A DNA stretch of 64,000 bases from an uncultured Pseudomonadales bacterium (GCA_958295875.1 OY282379.1:3682348-3746347); one strand, 5' to 3'; counted from the first letter of the stretch, positions 45,276-54,642 are shown. A program made the numbers and translations. The notes: generated by a model not told the origin, from the sequence alone.

Positions 45276-45893
45276 ATGGAGAACGAAGTCGCGGCTCTTG
45301 GGCTCGGCATCATCGGTGGCATTGCCATCGTGGCCGTCATCGTCCGGTTCTGCTTCGACGCCTATGTGCAACGCGCGGGCGGGCTCGACCTCGTGAAGGG
45401 GCGGCCGGGCAAGAACGACAACGAGAAGGCCATCAGCAATCTCATTGAGTTACTTCAAAATGCCGAGCGTTCGATCATCATGTATGATGACGGCAGCAAG
45501 GCATCTGCGGATGTGTACGACGACGCAGGGTTGATTTCTGCGGCCAAGGCAAGAATGGATCAGCAATCCCAGCTACGGATACGCTGCTTCTTCAACTACG
45601 AAGGCGAGCTCGCCTTCGTCGAAGAACTCTCTCGTCGGTACAAGGGTAGATTCGAGGCCAAGGTGCGCCGCAGCAAGCGCAGGCCTAGGGGCGACAAGCA
45701 CTTCAAAATCGCCGATGGTGGCACCATTGGGTACATTTCCGACCACAAACTGGATGACCGCGATCGCGACTATGTCCAGTGGGATTGCCGGTCTGTGGGG
45801 CAACTGGAACGCATTGCCGTCTTCGGCATCCATCTACTCAGGTTTTGGTGGTGGTGGATCTCTCCTGCGAGTCGGCCAACTGAGTCGCCGTGA
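45276..45893 (+). CDS. Membrane-anchored PLD-like protein
   Basis: The 205-residue protein has an N-terminal TM (LGLGIIGGIAIVAVIVRFCF, residues 8-28). A cytoplasmic alpha/beta domain follows, with NLIELLQNAERSIIMYDDGS and DKHFKIADGGTIGYISDHKL. The HFKIAD segment fits the HxK(x)nD core of phospholipase D-like nucleases/lipases, with only one such motif, so a dimer would be needed. The end (FWWWWISPASRPTESP) is unusual. ATG 45276 follows a strong GGGGAAGGAA site. The next gene starts inside its stop (GTGA), forming a two-gene unit. Phage, plasmid or defence origin is possible; function unknown. Confidence 0.6.
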   Translation: MENEVAALGLGIIGGIAIVAVIVRFCFDAYVQRAGGLDLVKGRPGKNDNEKAISNLIELLQNAERSIIMYDDGSKASADVYDDAGLISAAKARMDQQSQLRIRCFFNYEGELAFVEELSRRYKGRFEAKVRRSKRRPRGDKHFKIADGGTIGYISDHKLDDRDRDYVQWDCRSVGQLERIAVFGIHLLRFWWWWISPASRPTESP

Positions 45894-46243
45894 CGTTCAC
45901 AGACTTCACGCCAATGATGCTCTATGCGTCATTGGTAGCCATCATGTCTTGGGCCGGTGTTGTAACCGGACAAATCAATGACGCCAAGAAGAAGGCAGAT
46001 GTCGGCAAAGTTGAAACGTTGTCCAACATCGCCAGACGTGTCTTCAATATGGCTAGGCTCCATGTCGTACTGATTCTGGTCTACATGCTAGCTGTTCTAG
46101 TCATCGGTTTCGCAGACGCATCCACCTCTGTTCTCTGGAAGTCGGCGCAAGCGGCGTTCTGGATCATACACGGTGTGGCCATCGTGGCGTTGTTGTTGAA
46201 GCTCAATGCGTGGTTCGGCGTCGAGGTCAGAAAGGTGGGCTAG
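45890..46243 (+). CDS. Small three-TM protein paired with the PLD-like gene
   Basis: The 117-residue protein has three predicted helices (MMLYASLVAIMSWAGVVTG; LHVVLILVYMLAVLVIGF; AFWIIHGVAIVALLLKLNAW) separated by a basic loop (NDAKKKADVGKVETLSNIARR). It starts at GTG 45890 overlapping the previous stop. No family is recognised. The tight coupling suggests it is the membrane partner of the PLD-like protein. Confidence 0.6.
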   Translation: MTFTDFTPMMLYASLVAIMSWAGVVTGQINDAKKKADVGKVETLSNIARRVFNMARLHVVLILVYMLAVLVIGFADASTSVLWKSAQAAFWIIHGVAIVALLLKLNAWFGVEVRKVG

Positions 46244-46281
46244 GCTCACATCGCGGCTGTGTGCCACCCGCTTCCCCTATC

Positions 46282-47505
46282 ATGGCCGCTGACATGTCCC
46301 CACCCCTGCTGCCGCCGCGGTCTGCGTTTCCTTGGTATCTCGCCGCGTCGGGCCTGTGGCTGGGGGCCATCAGCTTGCATTGGATCATTGTGCCGTGGGT
46401 GTTGATCGGCATGCTCGATGTCAGCCCGGAGCGCTACAGTTTGAGCCGGGTGTTGATCGAGGCGCCAGCGCTCGTCGCTCTGTTCGCCGGCGGCGTGCTC
46501 GCGGATCGCCGGGATGGGCGCAAAGTGCTCATCGCATTCGCCGCCGTGGCGTGCCTGCCGCCCTTGGCAATGACGGCTGCGGCACCAACGTTCTGGACGA
46601 CGGTGGCGTTTGGCGTCGCCGTGGCGCTGTTGCAGTCGTTCAGCGACCCAGCGCGGCAGGCGGCCTTGAGCGCCGTGAGCCGGCTGGACATTCAGCGCGC
46701 CGTCGTCATCGTCACGGTGGTCACATCGATAGTCGGCATCGGCGGCTTCGCGCTCGGCGGCCAGATCAAATCCGTTGGCGTGGGCTGGGTGTTGGCGGGG
46801 GAAGCGCTGCTGTTTGCATTGGCGGCAGCGGCCGCGCATCCGCTGCCAGCGCTGCCGGCGCGCCAATCCAGCGGCAGGCCCAATCCATTTGCCGGCCTCC
46901 GCGCACTCAAGCGCCAGCCCCTGTTGCGCGATGTGATCGGGCTCAACTTCGTGTCCGCGTTGGTGAACGCCGGCGCCTACACCATCGCCATGCCGTTCAT
47001 CGTCACCAAGGTGTATGGCGGCGACGCGGCCTTCCTCGCCAACCTGTTCATCGCCTTCACCGCCGGCGCCATCGTGTCGAACGTGGCGTTGTACGTTGCC
47101 ATGCCGCTCTTGCGCCCAGGGCGGCTCTTCGCGCTGATGCAATTGACCCGTGCCGCCATCCTCGCGGCGCTCCTGTTCCAGCCACCTGCATGGCTCTTCT
47201 TCGTCCTGGTGGCGGCTTGGGGCCTCAACATGGGCGTCACCTCGACGTTGGCGCGGGCGATCGTGCAAGAGCAGGCGCCGGTGCCGCAACGGGCGCAAGT
47301 GCTGGCGTTGTTCGTCTTCAGCTTCATGCTGGCGGCGCCCATCTCCGCGGCGCTGCTCGGCCAGCTCGTCGCAGCAACCGACCCGATGACCGCGCTGGCG
47401 CCTGGCATCCCGGTGTCCGCCCTCATCTTTCTGGCGGCTAAGCGGCGGGGAGAGCTATGGGGCTACCGCTCCCCTTCGCACCCGGCCGGCGGCGCTTTGC
47501 GGTAA
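46282..47505 (+). CDS. MFS transporter
   Basis: The 407-residue protein has about 12 membrane helices. The MFS loop 2-3 motif appears as GGVLADRRDGRKVLI, and the second half starts after the loop RQSSGRPNPFAGLRALKRQP. The sequence (FSDPARQAALSAVSRLDIQ, LNMGVTSTLARAIVQE) resembles the EntS/multidrug exporter-like group of MFS proteins. The substrate cannot be inferred; it has no co-directional partner. ATG 46282 gives a short cytoplasmic N-terminus; 46294 is an alternative. Confidence 0.85.
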   Translation: MAADMSPPLLPPRSAFPWYLAASGLWLGAISLHWIIVPWVLIGMLDVSPERYSLSRVLIEAPALVALFAGGVLADRRDGRKVLIAFAAVACLPPLAMTAAAPTFWTTVAFGVAVALLQSFSDPARQAALSAVSRLDIQRAVVIVTVVTSIVGIGGFALGGQIKSVGVGWVLAGEALLFALAAAAAHPLPALPARQSSGRPNPFAGLRALKRQPLLRDVIGLNFVSALVNAGAYTIAMPFIVTKVYGGDAAFLANLFIAFTAGAIVSNVALYVAMPLLRPGRLFALMQLTRAAILAALLFQPPAWLFFVLVAAWGLNMGVTSTLARAIVQEQAPVPQRAQVLALFVFSFMLAAPISAALLGQLVAATDPMTALAPGIPVSALIFLAAKRRGELWGYRSPSHPAGGALR

Positions 47506-47646
47506 TGCGGGTGGTGGCATCCGGTGCGACGCAGGACAGCTATCCGGCCAGCAGACATCCGCGGCAATGCGGGAGCCGCCGCCCAAGACCCTAGACAAAG
47601 CCAAAGCGGCATCGACTGCCGCGCTCCCGCCGCTAACCGCGCCGGT

Positions 47647-48579
47647 TCACTCCGATGGCATCGCCATGTCCGCCGCGAGAGTGCGAATCCAACGTTCCTC
47701 GTTGATGAAGCCGGCTCCCCACGAGGCGTACTCCGGCCCTAGCCCAGTGGCCACCACTGCATCGACCGTCGCGCCTTTGCCAAGTGCATCGGCTACCACT
47801 TGACGGGTCTCGCGCAGCACCTGCACCGCTGCCCGCACGGCGTCGAGGCCACCGAGGGCACCGTGGCCGGGGATGACCTTGACGTCGGGCGGCGCCCACT
47901 CAAGCACCGCCTCCAAGTTGGCGATGTAGCCGGCCACCGTGCCGCCGGCCGCCAAATCGACGTACGGGAAGCCCCCGTTGAATAGCTGATCGCCCAAATG
48001 CAGCACGTTGGAACCTGTGAACCACACGGCGCTGTCGCCGTCCGTGTGCCCAGCGGGCAGGTGCATGAGGCGGATGTCGTCGCCGTTGAAGTGCAGGCTC
48101 AAGGATTTGGCGAAGGTGACGCTCGGCAAGGCGGCGGCCGGCAAGCTGGCGTCTTCCAGCAAACGGACGCGCACGTTGTGATGGGCGATGATGGCACCCG
48201 TTTGGCCGAAGTGGGGGTTTCCGCCCACATGGTCGCCGTGGTAGTGCGTGTTGAGCACGAACTGCGGCGCTGCCCCGCCCAGCGCGTCGATGGCCGCCTG
48301 AATGCGCTCCGCCAAGGGCAGGAATTGGTCATCGACGATCAACACGCCATCGTCGCCAATGGAGACGGCGATGTTGCCGCCAGCGCCGGTGAGCATGTGG
48401 ATGGCGCCGCTCACCGGCGTGGCCGTGATTTCCACATCGTCGAAGCGGCCTTGGGCCGCGGTGCCGGGCGCCGAGGCAACCAGCCAACCAACCACCATGC
48501 AGGACATGAGGCGGGCGGCCAGCCTTGGCCGCAAACGCAGCGCGCGGAGCGAACATGAGGTCTTGGATCGTCTCGGCAT
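47647..48579 (-). CDS. Exported metallo-beta-lactamase-fold hydrolase
   Basis: The 310-residue protein has a signal peptide (LMSCMVVGWLVASAPGTAAQ) and an MBL domain with VLNTHYHGDHVGGNPHFG (HxHxDH), HLPAGHTDGDSAVWF, LHLGDQLFNGGFPYVD and KVIPGHG. Two zinc ions would be bound. The sequence is closest in layout to the quinoprotein-relay/SoxH-like MBL hydrolases rather than true lactamases. The paralogue at 63285 shares the late VFHFGD/GYPFID pattern. Substrate unknown; it stands between the MFS gene and the propeller cytochrome, transcribed away from the latter. Confidence 0.85.
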   Translation of the reverse strand: MPRRSKTSCSLRALRLRPRLAARLMSCMVVGWLVASAPGTAAQGRFDDVEITATPVSGAIHMLTGAGGNIAVSIGDDGVLIVDDQFLPLAERIQAAIDALGGAAPQFVLNTHYHGDHVGGNPHFGQTGAIIAHHNVRVRLLEDASLPAAALPSVTFAKSLSLHFNGDDIRLMHLPAGHTDGDSAVWFTGSNVLHLGDQLFNGGFPYVDLAAGGTVAGYIANLEAVLEWAPPDVKVIPGHGALGGLDAVRAAVQVLRETRQVVADALGKGATVDAVVATGLGPEYASWGAGFINEERWIRTLAADMAMPSE

Positions 48580-48750
48580 GGGGTCTCCTAATCAGCCCGG
48601 CAGATGGCACCGCCAGTGTCGCAGATTCCGCGACGCTCTGCGGTTGCCTCGCGGCGTCGCCGCATGACCGGCTGAGCGCTACCGCAACTACACAACGCCC
48701 ACCGCATCCGCTACATTCACGCCTTGGCGAGACTGGATGAAGCCTCCGTC

Positions 48751-51700
48751 ATGGCCAAAGGAACCGCTGTGTCCACGCGCCAGCCACCCGTGACGCCGCG
48801 GGCGTGGCCCGCGCGAAGCGTCTGCGCCGCCTTGCTGGCCATCAGCGCGACAGTCGCCGTGGCGCAAGCAAGCGTGCCGGACAACGTTGGCCATCCCACG
48901 TTCGCGAGCCCGCACGCGCAGCCAATCGCCGTCGTTGGCCACTCGGTGTACGTCGCCAACACGCCGGCGGACACCGTGGATGTCGTTGACGCCAAAACGC
49001 TCACCGTGGCGGCGCGCATCAACGTCGGCATCGATCCTGTCAGCGTGGCAGCGCGGCCAGATGGCGCCGAAGTGTGGGTCGCCAACCATGTGTCGGATTC
49101 GATCAGCGTCATCGACGCGCGCCCGGCCAGCCCAACCCGCCACCAGGTCATCGCCACCATTCAGGACATAGACCCAGAGACGCTGGCCACCCGCTTCGAC
49201 GAACCCGTCGGCATCGCCTTCGCCAGCAACGCCAAGGCCTACGTTGCCCTTTCGCCGGCGAACCGCGTTGCGATCGTGGATGTCGCCCGGCGCGCAGTGA
49301 CCGGGCACTTGGACATCCGGGCGCAGGAACCGCGCGCCTTGGCGGTGCGGGGCGGGCGGCTTTACGTCATCCCGTTCGAATCCAACAACCAAAGCCAGCT
49401 CTCCGGCTGCTTCGCCGCCGCCGTCGGCCGCCAAGACTGCACATTCGACGCAGTGGAGCATGTGTTCACCAACAACAACGTGCTGTCCCTGAATTACGAC
49501 GCGGACATCGTGAGGAACCCGCGCCTGCCAGACCGGGACCTGTTCGTCTTCGACACCGCCACGGACACACTGCTGCACACCGTGAACACCCTCGGCACCC
49601 TGCTCTACGGCATCGCCGTTGACGGCCGCGGACGGGCGTTCATCGCCCAGACGGACGCCCGCAACATGGCGAACGGGCTGGCCGGCACCGAGGGGCATGG
49701 CCTCGCCGAAATGGAGAATCGCGCATTCCTGAACCAGATCACGCGGGTGGCCTGCGACGCCGAGTGCAACGCCCGCACGTTCTTTGACTTGGAGCCGACG
49801 CCGCCCAATCACCCAGCGCCGGGGATGGCCTTGGCGACGCCCTTCGGCATTCAGGTGAGCGACGATGACCGCCTCTTGGTGGCCACCGCGGCCGGTTCAG
49901 ATCGGGTCTTCACCATGGATGCGGAGTCCGGCGCCGTGCTGGGCCGGGTGCGCGTGGGCGCCGGGCCGCGTGGCGTGGCCCTTGCAGCCAGCCCAACCGG
50001 CGCCGCGCAGACGGCATGGGTGTTGAATGCCTTGGACAACAGCGTCTCGGTGGTGGACGTGTCAACCCCTGCCGCCCTCTCGGTGACGGCGACGATTCGC
50101 CTCGACGATCCCACGCATCCCGTCGTCAAGCGCGGCCGCATCGCCTTCAACGACGCGGACGCCTCCTCCACGGGCACGTTCTCCTGCGAGAGTTGCCATC
50201 CAGACAACCACACCGATCAACTGATTTGGGTGCTCGACACGCCCCTTTGCGATGTGGACGGGTGTACGCAAGTTCCACCCCGCCTCACGATGCCGGCGCG
50301 GGGCTTGCGCGACACCCAGCCGTATCACTGGGATGGCATCCCCGGCGACCCCTACGGCGGCAACAACACCGCATCCATCAACGCCGACGTGGCGCCGAAT
50401 TGCGGCTTGGAAGACCCGCGCGGCTGCACCGAGATGCTGGTGGACGGCAGCATGGCGACCACCATGTGCGACGTGGCCAACTGCCCCACCAACGACGCCG
50501 GCAAGGCCGGTTTGCTCGATGGCGACGAGCGCGAGGCGCTGGCGAGCTACATCTTGAGCGCACCCTATCCGCCGGCGCCGGCGCGCCCCTACGACAACGT
50601 GATGACGCGCTCAGCCCGAGACGGCTTCTTCGAGTTCAGCTTCATCAATGACGCAAGCGGTCGCACCACCGGCGCCCCGACCTGCGGCGCCTGCCACAAG
50701 ATGCCGTTTCTCGTCAGCACCAACACCCCCGGCACGGGCATGGATGCGCCAACTTGGCGTGGCGCCTACGAACGTTGGACCATGCTGCCCCAAGGCCGCC
50801 TCAACATTTTGGACCTGTTGAATCTCGTGCGCATGGACGACACGTTTCCTGAGCAGGACATGTGGAGGCTGGCCGGCGCCTCGCCGGACATCTGGGAGAT
50901 GGTGTTGCAAGGCGGCACGGGCTTCCACGGCAGTTTCGCCCGACAGGTGACCCTGAACCACGCGACCGCGCACCGCGCGGACACGGCGCACCTCTTGCAA
51001 GCGCTGGAAATCGCCGCGGCCGAGGAAGCCATCGTCCTGCAAGGGGAAGGCGCGCGCATTGCCCGTGGCCAAGCGAAGGCCATCGCCGTGGAGTTCCGCG
51101 GCAACAACTACGCCGAACGCCTTGGCGGCGCCACGTTCTCGCGCGCCGCGCTGCTGCGCGAGGCGGCCGCCGGCGAGTTGGTGTTGACGCTCACGGGGCG
51201 CTTGGGGCCGAACGTTGATCTCGATCATCCGCAGCCGGCGTTGTGGCCGGAGGGCGTGATCGAAGCGCAACTGCGCACCGTGGACATTCCGTTCCTGAGC
51301 GTAGCCGGGACGCTGCGCTTCAGCGGGCGGCACATTGAGCCGGGGGCCGCGCTGTTCGTCGACGGCCGCCGCAGCGCCGGCGAGGTGCGTTGCGCCGCCG
51401 GAACGCTGCCGGCCTGCCAGGGGGAAGTGTTGGTCGCCCAACTCGACGCCCTGCCGCAACCGGGCGGCTTGCACTTCCTGCAGGTGCAGAACCCCGGTGG
51501 CTTCGCCAGCAACGACATGCTGTTCTTTTCCGAACAATCCCCACTGCCGCCACGCCGCGGCAACTTGGTCTCAAGCGGCGGCTCTTTCACGCGCGGGTCT
51601 TTGAACGACACCAACTGGAACACCGTTGAAATGGCCACTCAACTCATTGAACAGCGTGGCGGCGAGGTACATGTTTCCGTGCGCGAGACCGGTGCGCGGC

Positions 51701-52014
51701 CTTGGCACGCGCAACTCAGCCATGCCGTGATGGTGACGCGGGGCCAGCAATACACGATCTGCTATGACGCGCGCGCCCAAGGCCGCCGCGTGATGACGGC
51801 GTACCTGGACACCAACATGGATGCCTGGCGCAACCTGAGCGGCGGCCAGTTCCGCGCCAGCCTCACCACTTCGCGCAAACGCTTCCAACACACCTTCACG
51901 GTGGCCGAGACAGACCTGCACGCCCGCGTGGCGTTCGATTTCGCGCAGAGCCCCTTGGACGTGTGGATGGACAACATCGGCGTCTATGAAGGCAACCGTT
52001 GCGGCACGCCGTGA
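48751..52014 (+). CDS. Large exported beta-propeller/diheme cytochrome protein
   Basis: The 1087-residue protein starts with a signal peptide (VCAALLAISATVAVAQA). Residues 30-440 are YVTN-type propeller repeats (HSVYVANTPADTVDVVDAKT, VGIDPVSVAARPDGAEVWVA, VLNALDNSVSVVDV). Next comes a cytochrome-c-peroxidase-like region with heme sites CESCH at residue 479 and CGACH at residue 645. A C-terminal beta region of about 350 residues follows, with a carbohydrate-binding-module-like end (YTICYDARAQGRRVM, DLHARVAFDFAQSPLDVWMD). It is likely a periplasmic or surface redox protein. ATG 48751 is preferred over TTG 48724 because it gives a normal signal. It is monocistronic as far as visible. Confidence 0.82.
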   Translation: MAKGTAVSTRQPPVTPRAWPARSVCAALLAISATVAVAQASVPDNVGHPTFASPHAQPIAVVGHSVYVANTPADTVDVVDAKTLTVAARINVGIDPVSVAARPDGAEVWVANHVSDSISVIDARPASPTRHQVIATIQDIDPETLATRFDEPVGIAFASNAKAYVALSPANRVAIVDVARRAVTGHLDIRAQEPRALAVRGGRLYVIPFESNNQSQLSGCFAAAVGRQDCTFDAVEHVFTNNNVLSLNYDADIVRNPRLPDRDLFVFDTATDTLLHTVNTLGTLLYGIAVDGRGRAFIAQTDARNMANGLAGTEGHGLAEMENRAFLNQITRVACDAECNARTFFDLEPTPPNHPAPGMALATPFGIQVSDDDRLLVATAAGSDRVFTMDAESGAVLGRVRVGAGPRGVALAASPTGAAQTAWVLNALDNSVSVVDVSTPAALSVTATIRLDDPTHPVVKRGRIAFNDADASSTGTFSCESCHPDNHTDQLIWVLDTPLCDVDGCTQVPPRLTMPARGLRDTQPYHWDGIPGDPYGGNNTASINADVAPNCGLEDPRGCTEMLVDGSMATTMCDVANCPTNDAGKAGLLDGDEREALASYILSAPYPPAPARPYDNVMTRSARDGFFEFSFINDASGRTTGAPTCGACHKMPFLVSTNTPGTGMDAPTWRGAYERWTMLPQGRLNILDLLNLVRMDDTFPEQDMWRLAGASPDIWEMVLQGGTGFHGSFARQVTLNHATAHRADTAHLLQALEIAAAEEAIVLQGEGARIARGQAKAIAVEFRGNNYAERLGGATFSRAALLREAAAGELVLTLTGRLGPNVDLDHPQPALWPEGVIEAQLRTVDIPFLSVAGTLRFSGRHIEPGAALFVDGRRSAGEVRCAAGTLPACQGEVLVAQLDALPQPGGLHFLQVQNPGGFASNDMLFFSEQSPLPPRRGNLVSSGGSFTRGSLNDTNWNTVEMATQLIEQRGGEVHVSVRETGARPWHAQLSHAVMVTRGQQYTICYDARAQGRRVMTAYLDTNMDAWRNLSGGQFRASLTTSRKRFQHTFTVAETDLHARVAFDFAQSPLDVWMDNIGVYEGNRCGTP

Positions 52015-52039
52015 GCCGCGGCCGGCACCGCGCAATCCG

Positions 52040-52059
52040 CTAAGGAACGCCTGAACAAG
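52040..52059 (+). repeat. Solo IS5-end-like sequence
   Basis: CTAA followed by GGAACGCCTGAACAAG resembles the left IS5 end at 42739 (GGAAGGTCTGAACAAG, 13 of 16 identical) and has a YTAR-type base group before it. No matching right end or transposase was found nearby, so it may be a remnant or chance. Confidence 0.35.
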
Positions 52060-52837
52060 GGCGGCGCCGCTCGGCGTCCTCCAGCAACACCCGATGCGCG
52101 GCCGAGCCGACGGCCACCGAAGTCAGCGTGACCGGAACGTGCCACGCTGACCTCGCTTCCCCGGCGAGTTCAATCCCGAACCGCGCCGTTCCGCCGGGCG
52201 GCACCGACGCGGGGAGCGGCGGATTCCCAATCAATTCCACCCCCATCCCAGCCGACCCAGTTCCAGCGGCGCTCACCAGCGCTCCGGCATGGCCGCCCAG
52301 CGCCACGGCGCAGCGGCGCTCGGCGCCCCTGCCGAAGGTCATGGGCACTGGCTTGCCGTCGGGATGCAGCACCTGGCACCGGAACGGAGCTGCGACGGGG
52401 AACTCGATTGACTCTTCCCCGTCGCAGAGGCGCAGCTGATTCCACGCCCCGGCCGGCCACAGGGCAAGAATCTCGGCGCGTTCCAACGGATCGCGGACCG
52501 CTCCGGCCAGCCGCTGCTGGTCCTGGTCGCCCGCGCCGGCCACGCCGTCATCCGCTTCGGCGCTGACCATCATGCTGCCGTCGAAGTCCCGCACCACGGA
52601 GACGCGCCAGTCTGCGCAGCGCCGTATGGCGGCGTCCGGCAGCCGGACGCAGCCCACTGTTTCCTTCCCCCGGCTGAGCTGATCGGCGTGACGAGGCGTT
52701 GCCGCTGGCGCTTCGGCACGCCAGCATTGATGCCCATCCGGGAACGATTCGGCCCGAGCGCCGAATCCGACAGCGCCGTCGGCTGTCGCGAAGGCGCTCA
52801 CGGCGAGGGCCAGCCATGTCGCCGCATCGTTCATCAC
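52040..52837 (-). CDS. Hypothetical protein, 3' end in an IS5-like end sequence
   Basis: The 265-residue frame has a short hydrophobic start (ATWLALAVSAFATADG) that may be a signal peptide. The remainder is beta-rich (FRCQVLHPDGKPVPMTFGRG, VPPGGTARFGIELAGEARSA, HVPVTLTSVAVGSAAHRVLL), perhaps an Ig-like fold. No family is recognised. The last codons and the TAG stop are supplied by a sequence resembling an IS5 end (52044-52059), so the natural C-terminus may have been lost. Confidence 0.55.
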   Translation of the reverse strand: MMNDAATWLALAVSAFATADGAVGFGARAESFPDGHQCWRAEAPAATPRHADQLSRGKETVGCVRLPDAAIRRCADWRVSVVRDFDGSMMVSAEADDGVAGAGDQDQQRLAGAVRDPLERAEILALWPAGAWNQLRLCDGEESIEFPVAAPFRCQVLHPDGKPVPMTFGRGAERRCAVALGGHAGALVSAAGTGSAGMGVELIGNPPLPASVPPGGTARFGIELAGEARSAWHVPVTLTSVAVGSAAHRVLLEDAERRRPCSGVP

Positions 52838-52931
52838 CGCCCCTCGCTCATCATGCCCGGCAGCGCGGAATGACGCCCCTTGGCTACCGTCAAGATCGCC
52901 GACTTGCAGCTACCGAGATGCCTAGCTGCCT

Positions 52932-54047
52932 CTAAACGCGCCCCTTGCGTTTCAGCACAGCCAAGTGATTGCGCACGTTGTCGTGCTCGAAGTAGCCATC
53001 CTGCAAGTGGCGCGCCCCGATGCCGGTGAGCGGCGCGCGCCCATGCAGCACCCGATGCCCGGCAACGATCAAGATGTGCCCCGCTGAGAGGCGCAGCCGC
53101 GCTTGAGCGGTGCGGGCGCGGAGGCGGCGCGACAGCTCCCGATACGCGCGGTAGAAGGCATAGAGTTTCGGCTCTGAGAGCGGGATGGGCTGCATTGTTT
53201 GGTTCGAGTAGCGCAGCATCCGCACTTGGCCGGCGCGGTCGAGCTGCACGATCGGGTTGACGGCATAGGTTTCGTCATCGGTGCTGAACAGACGAAACGG
53301 CACCGCCACCTCGCACAACACGTCAAAGAGGGCCGGCGATGCGCGCCGCAAACCCTCCAGCACCCGAAAGCCATCGACGATGATGGATTCTCCCCCAGCG
53401 CACTCGTTCACCAACATGTGCAACGCCTGAACGCTCGGCGGCCATGTGTAGCTCACCATGTCATTGTGCGGCGGGATGTCTTCCGCGGTGTGAGCGATGT
53501 TGTAACCATGCGGATTGACGGCGACGTTATGGATGCGCTCGAACACCACTTCGCGCAGCGGCCCTAAGCGCGGCGCCAACGTCTCCAGCGAACCTGGCGT
53601 CGTGGGCGCGTTTACCAAGACGGCGGCGCCGGCGGTCAGAAACTCCTCGATGAACGATGCTGCCGTGGCGTCCTGGGACAAGAACTCGGCGTAGTCGAAT
53701 GCATGTGGGCGAAACCGGCCATCCCAATGATGCAGCGCCGGCGGCGGCGTTTGCGTGAGCCGCCAGAGGTCTTGCGCGAGATAGCAGGTGCGATGGCCGT
53801 CTGGCCAGACGATGTAGAGCGCCGCGTCACCGTCGCCCCGCTCCTCCAAGGTCACTTCATGGGGCCGCAAGCGCACCGGAACGTTGTCTACACGGAAGCG
53901 TTTCTCCGAAGTTTGCGTGACGCGGCACGCCGGGCAATCGCAGTTGTCGCGCAACCACAGGTAGGGAATGCGCACTGCTTCGCCACTGTCCCATCTAAGC
54001 GTCAGCACCCTGCCCTCTGTTTTCACCGCACAGATGGAAGGTGCCAT
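52932..54047 (-). CDS. Gamma-butyrobetaine-hydroxylase-like 2OG/Fe(II) dioxygenase
   Basis: The 371-residue enzyme has the N-terminal zinc domain of the BBOX family (LWLRDNCDCPACRVTQTSEK, with Cys36, Cys38, Cys41 and His85) and a TauD-like catalytic domain. Its iron ligands appear as HND (His194, Asp196) and the His of VLHGR (His335), with Arg337 for 2-oxoglutarate. It would hydroxylate a trimethylammonium compound such as gamma-butyrobetaine, or a phosphonate analogue as TmpA does. It follows an HD-domain gene by four bases. This pairing is that of TmpA/TmpB and PhnY/PhnZ, but the substrate is not provable here. Confidence 0.88.
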   Translation of the reverse strand: MAPSICAVKTEGRVLTLRWDSGEAVRIPYLWLRDNCDCPACRVTQTSEKRFRVDNVPVRLRPHEVTLEERGDGDAALYIVWPDGHRTCYLAQDLWRLTQTPPPALHHWDGRFRPHAFDYAEFLSQDATAASFIEEFLTAGAAVLVNAPTTPGSLETLAPRLGPLREVVFERIHNVAVNPHGYNIAHTAEDIPPHNDMVSYTWPPSVQALHMLVNECAGGESIIVDGFRVLEGLRRASPALFDVLCEVAVPFRLFSTDDETYAVNPIVQLDRAGQVRMLRYSNQTMQPIPLSEPKLYAFYRAYRELSRRLRARTAQARLRLSAGHILIVAGHRVLHGRAPLTGIGARHLQDGYFEHDNVRNHLAVLKRKGRV

Positions 54048-54051
54048 TGCG

Positions 54052-54642
54052 TCAGACCTCGCCGGCGGGCCAGTCCGCCTCTACATGGGCGCCCCAAGGC
54101 TTGCGGGCGAAGATTTGCGCCACCAACGGCTCGAATGCGTCGATGGGGAGGGTGTCGTAATCAGGATCGAACGATAGCTGATCGTAGTGGGCGCAGAACC
54201 GTTCGGTGGCCTCGAAGGCTGGGTGGCCTCGATAGCGTTCGCGCTCATTCACGTCCGCGCCGATCTTGTCGAAGTAGTAATAGCCTTGGAACACGCCGTG
54301 CCGCAGCACCATCCAATGGGTGTGCTTGGCGACATAGGGGCGCAGCACCGCGGCACCGAGTTCAGCGTGGTTCTCCGGCGCCAGCGCATCGCCGATGTCG
54401 TGCAGCAGCGCCGCCACCACAACCTCGCCGCACTCCCCCGCCCGCAGCGCCCGGCTGGCGGCCTGCAGCGAGTGCTGGTAACGGCTGATGCGGTAGCCCA
54501 AGAGCCCCTCGGACAGCGTTTCCAGATACGCCAGCACGCGCTGGCCAGTCTCGGCGATGTAGGGCTTCGCCAAGTGGTCCAGCAACGCGTAGTCCACCGC
54601 ATCCCCCTCGTCCATGCGGGTGAAACGGACGACTTGAGCCAT
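54052..54642 (-). CDS. HD-domain protein paired with the dioxygenase
   Basis: The 196-residue protein has HD-fold ligands: His57 (YQHSLQAASRAL), His81-Asp82 in AALLHDIGDALAPENH, His92, His115 (MVLRHGVFQG) and Asp154 (AHYDQ). This matches the mixed-valent diiron HD oxygenases (PhnZ, TmpB, myo-inositol oxygenase-like) as well as phosphohydrolases. The Tyr/Glu pair that PhnZ has 7-10 residues before its first ligand His is not at the same spacing: Tyr50 is there instead. Oxygenase activity is therefore plausible but unproven. ATG 54642 begins MAQVVRFTRMDEGD; the gene leads the two-gene unit with the dioxygenase. Confidence 0.78.
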   Translation of the reverse strand: MAQVVRFTRMDEGDAVDYALLDHLAKPYIAETGQRVLAYLETLSEGLLGYRISRYQHSLQAASRALRAGECGEVVVAALLHDIGDALAPENHAELGAAVLRPYVAKHTHWMVLRHGVFQGYYYFDKIGADVNERERYRGHPAFEATERFCAHYDQLSFDPDYDTLPIDAFEPLVAQIFARKPWGAHVEADWPAGEV

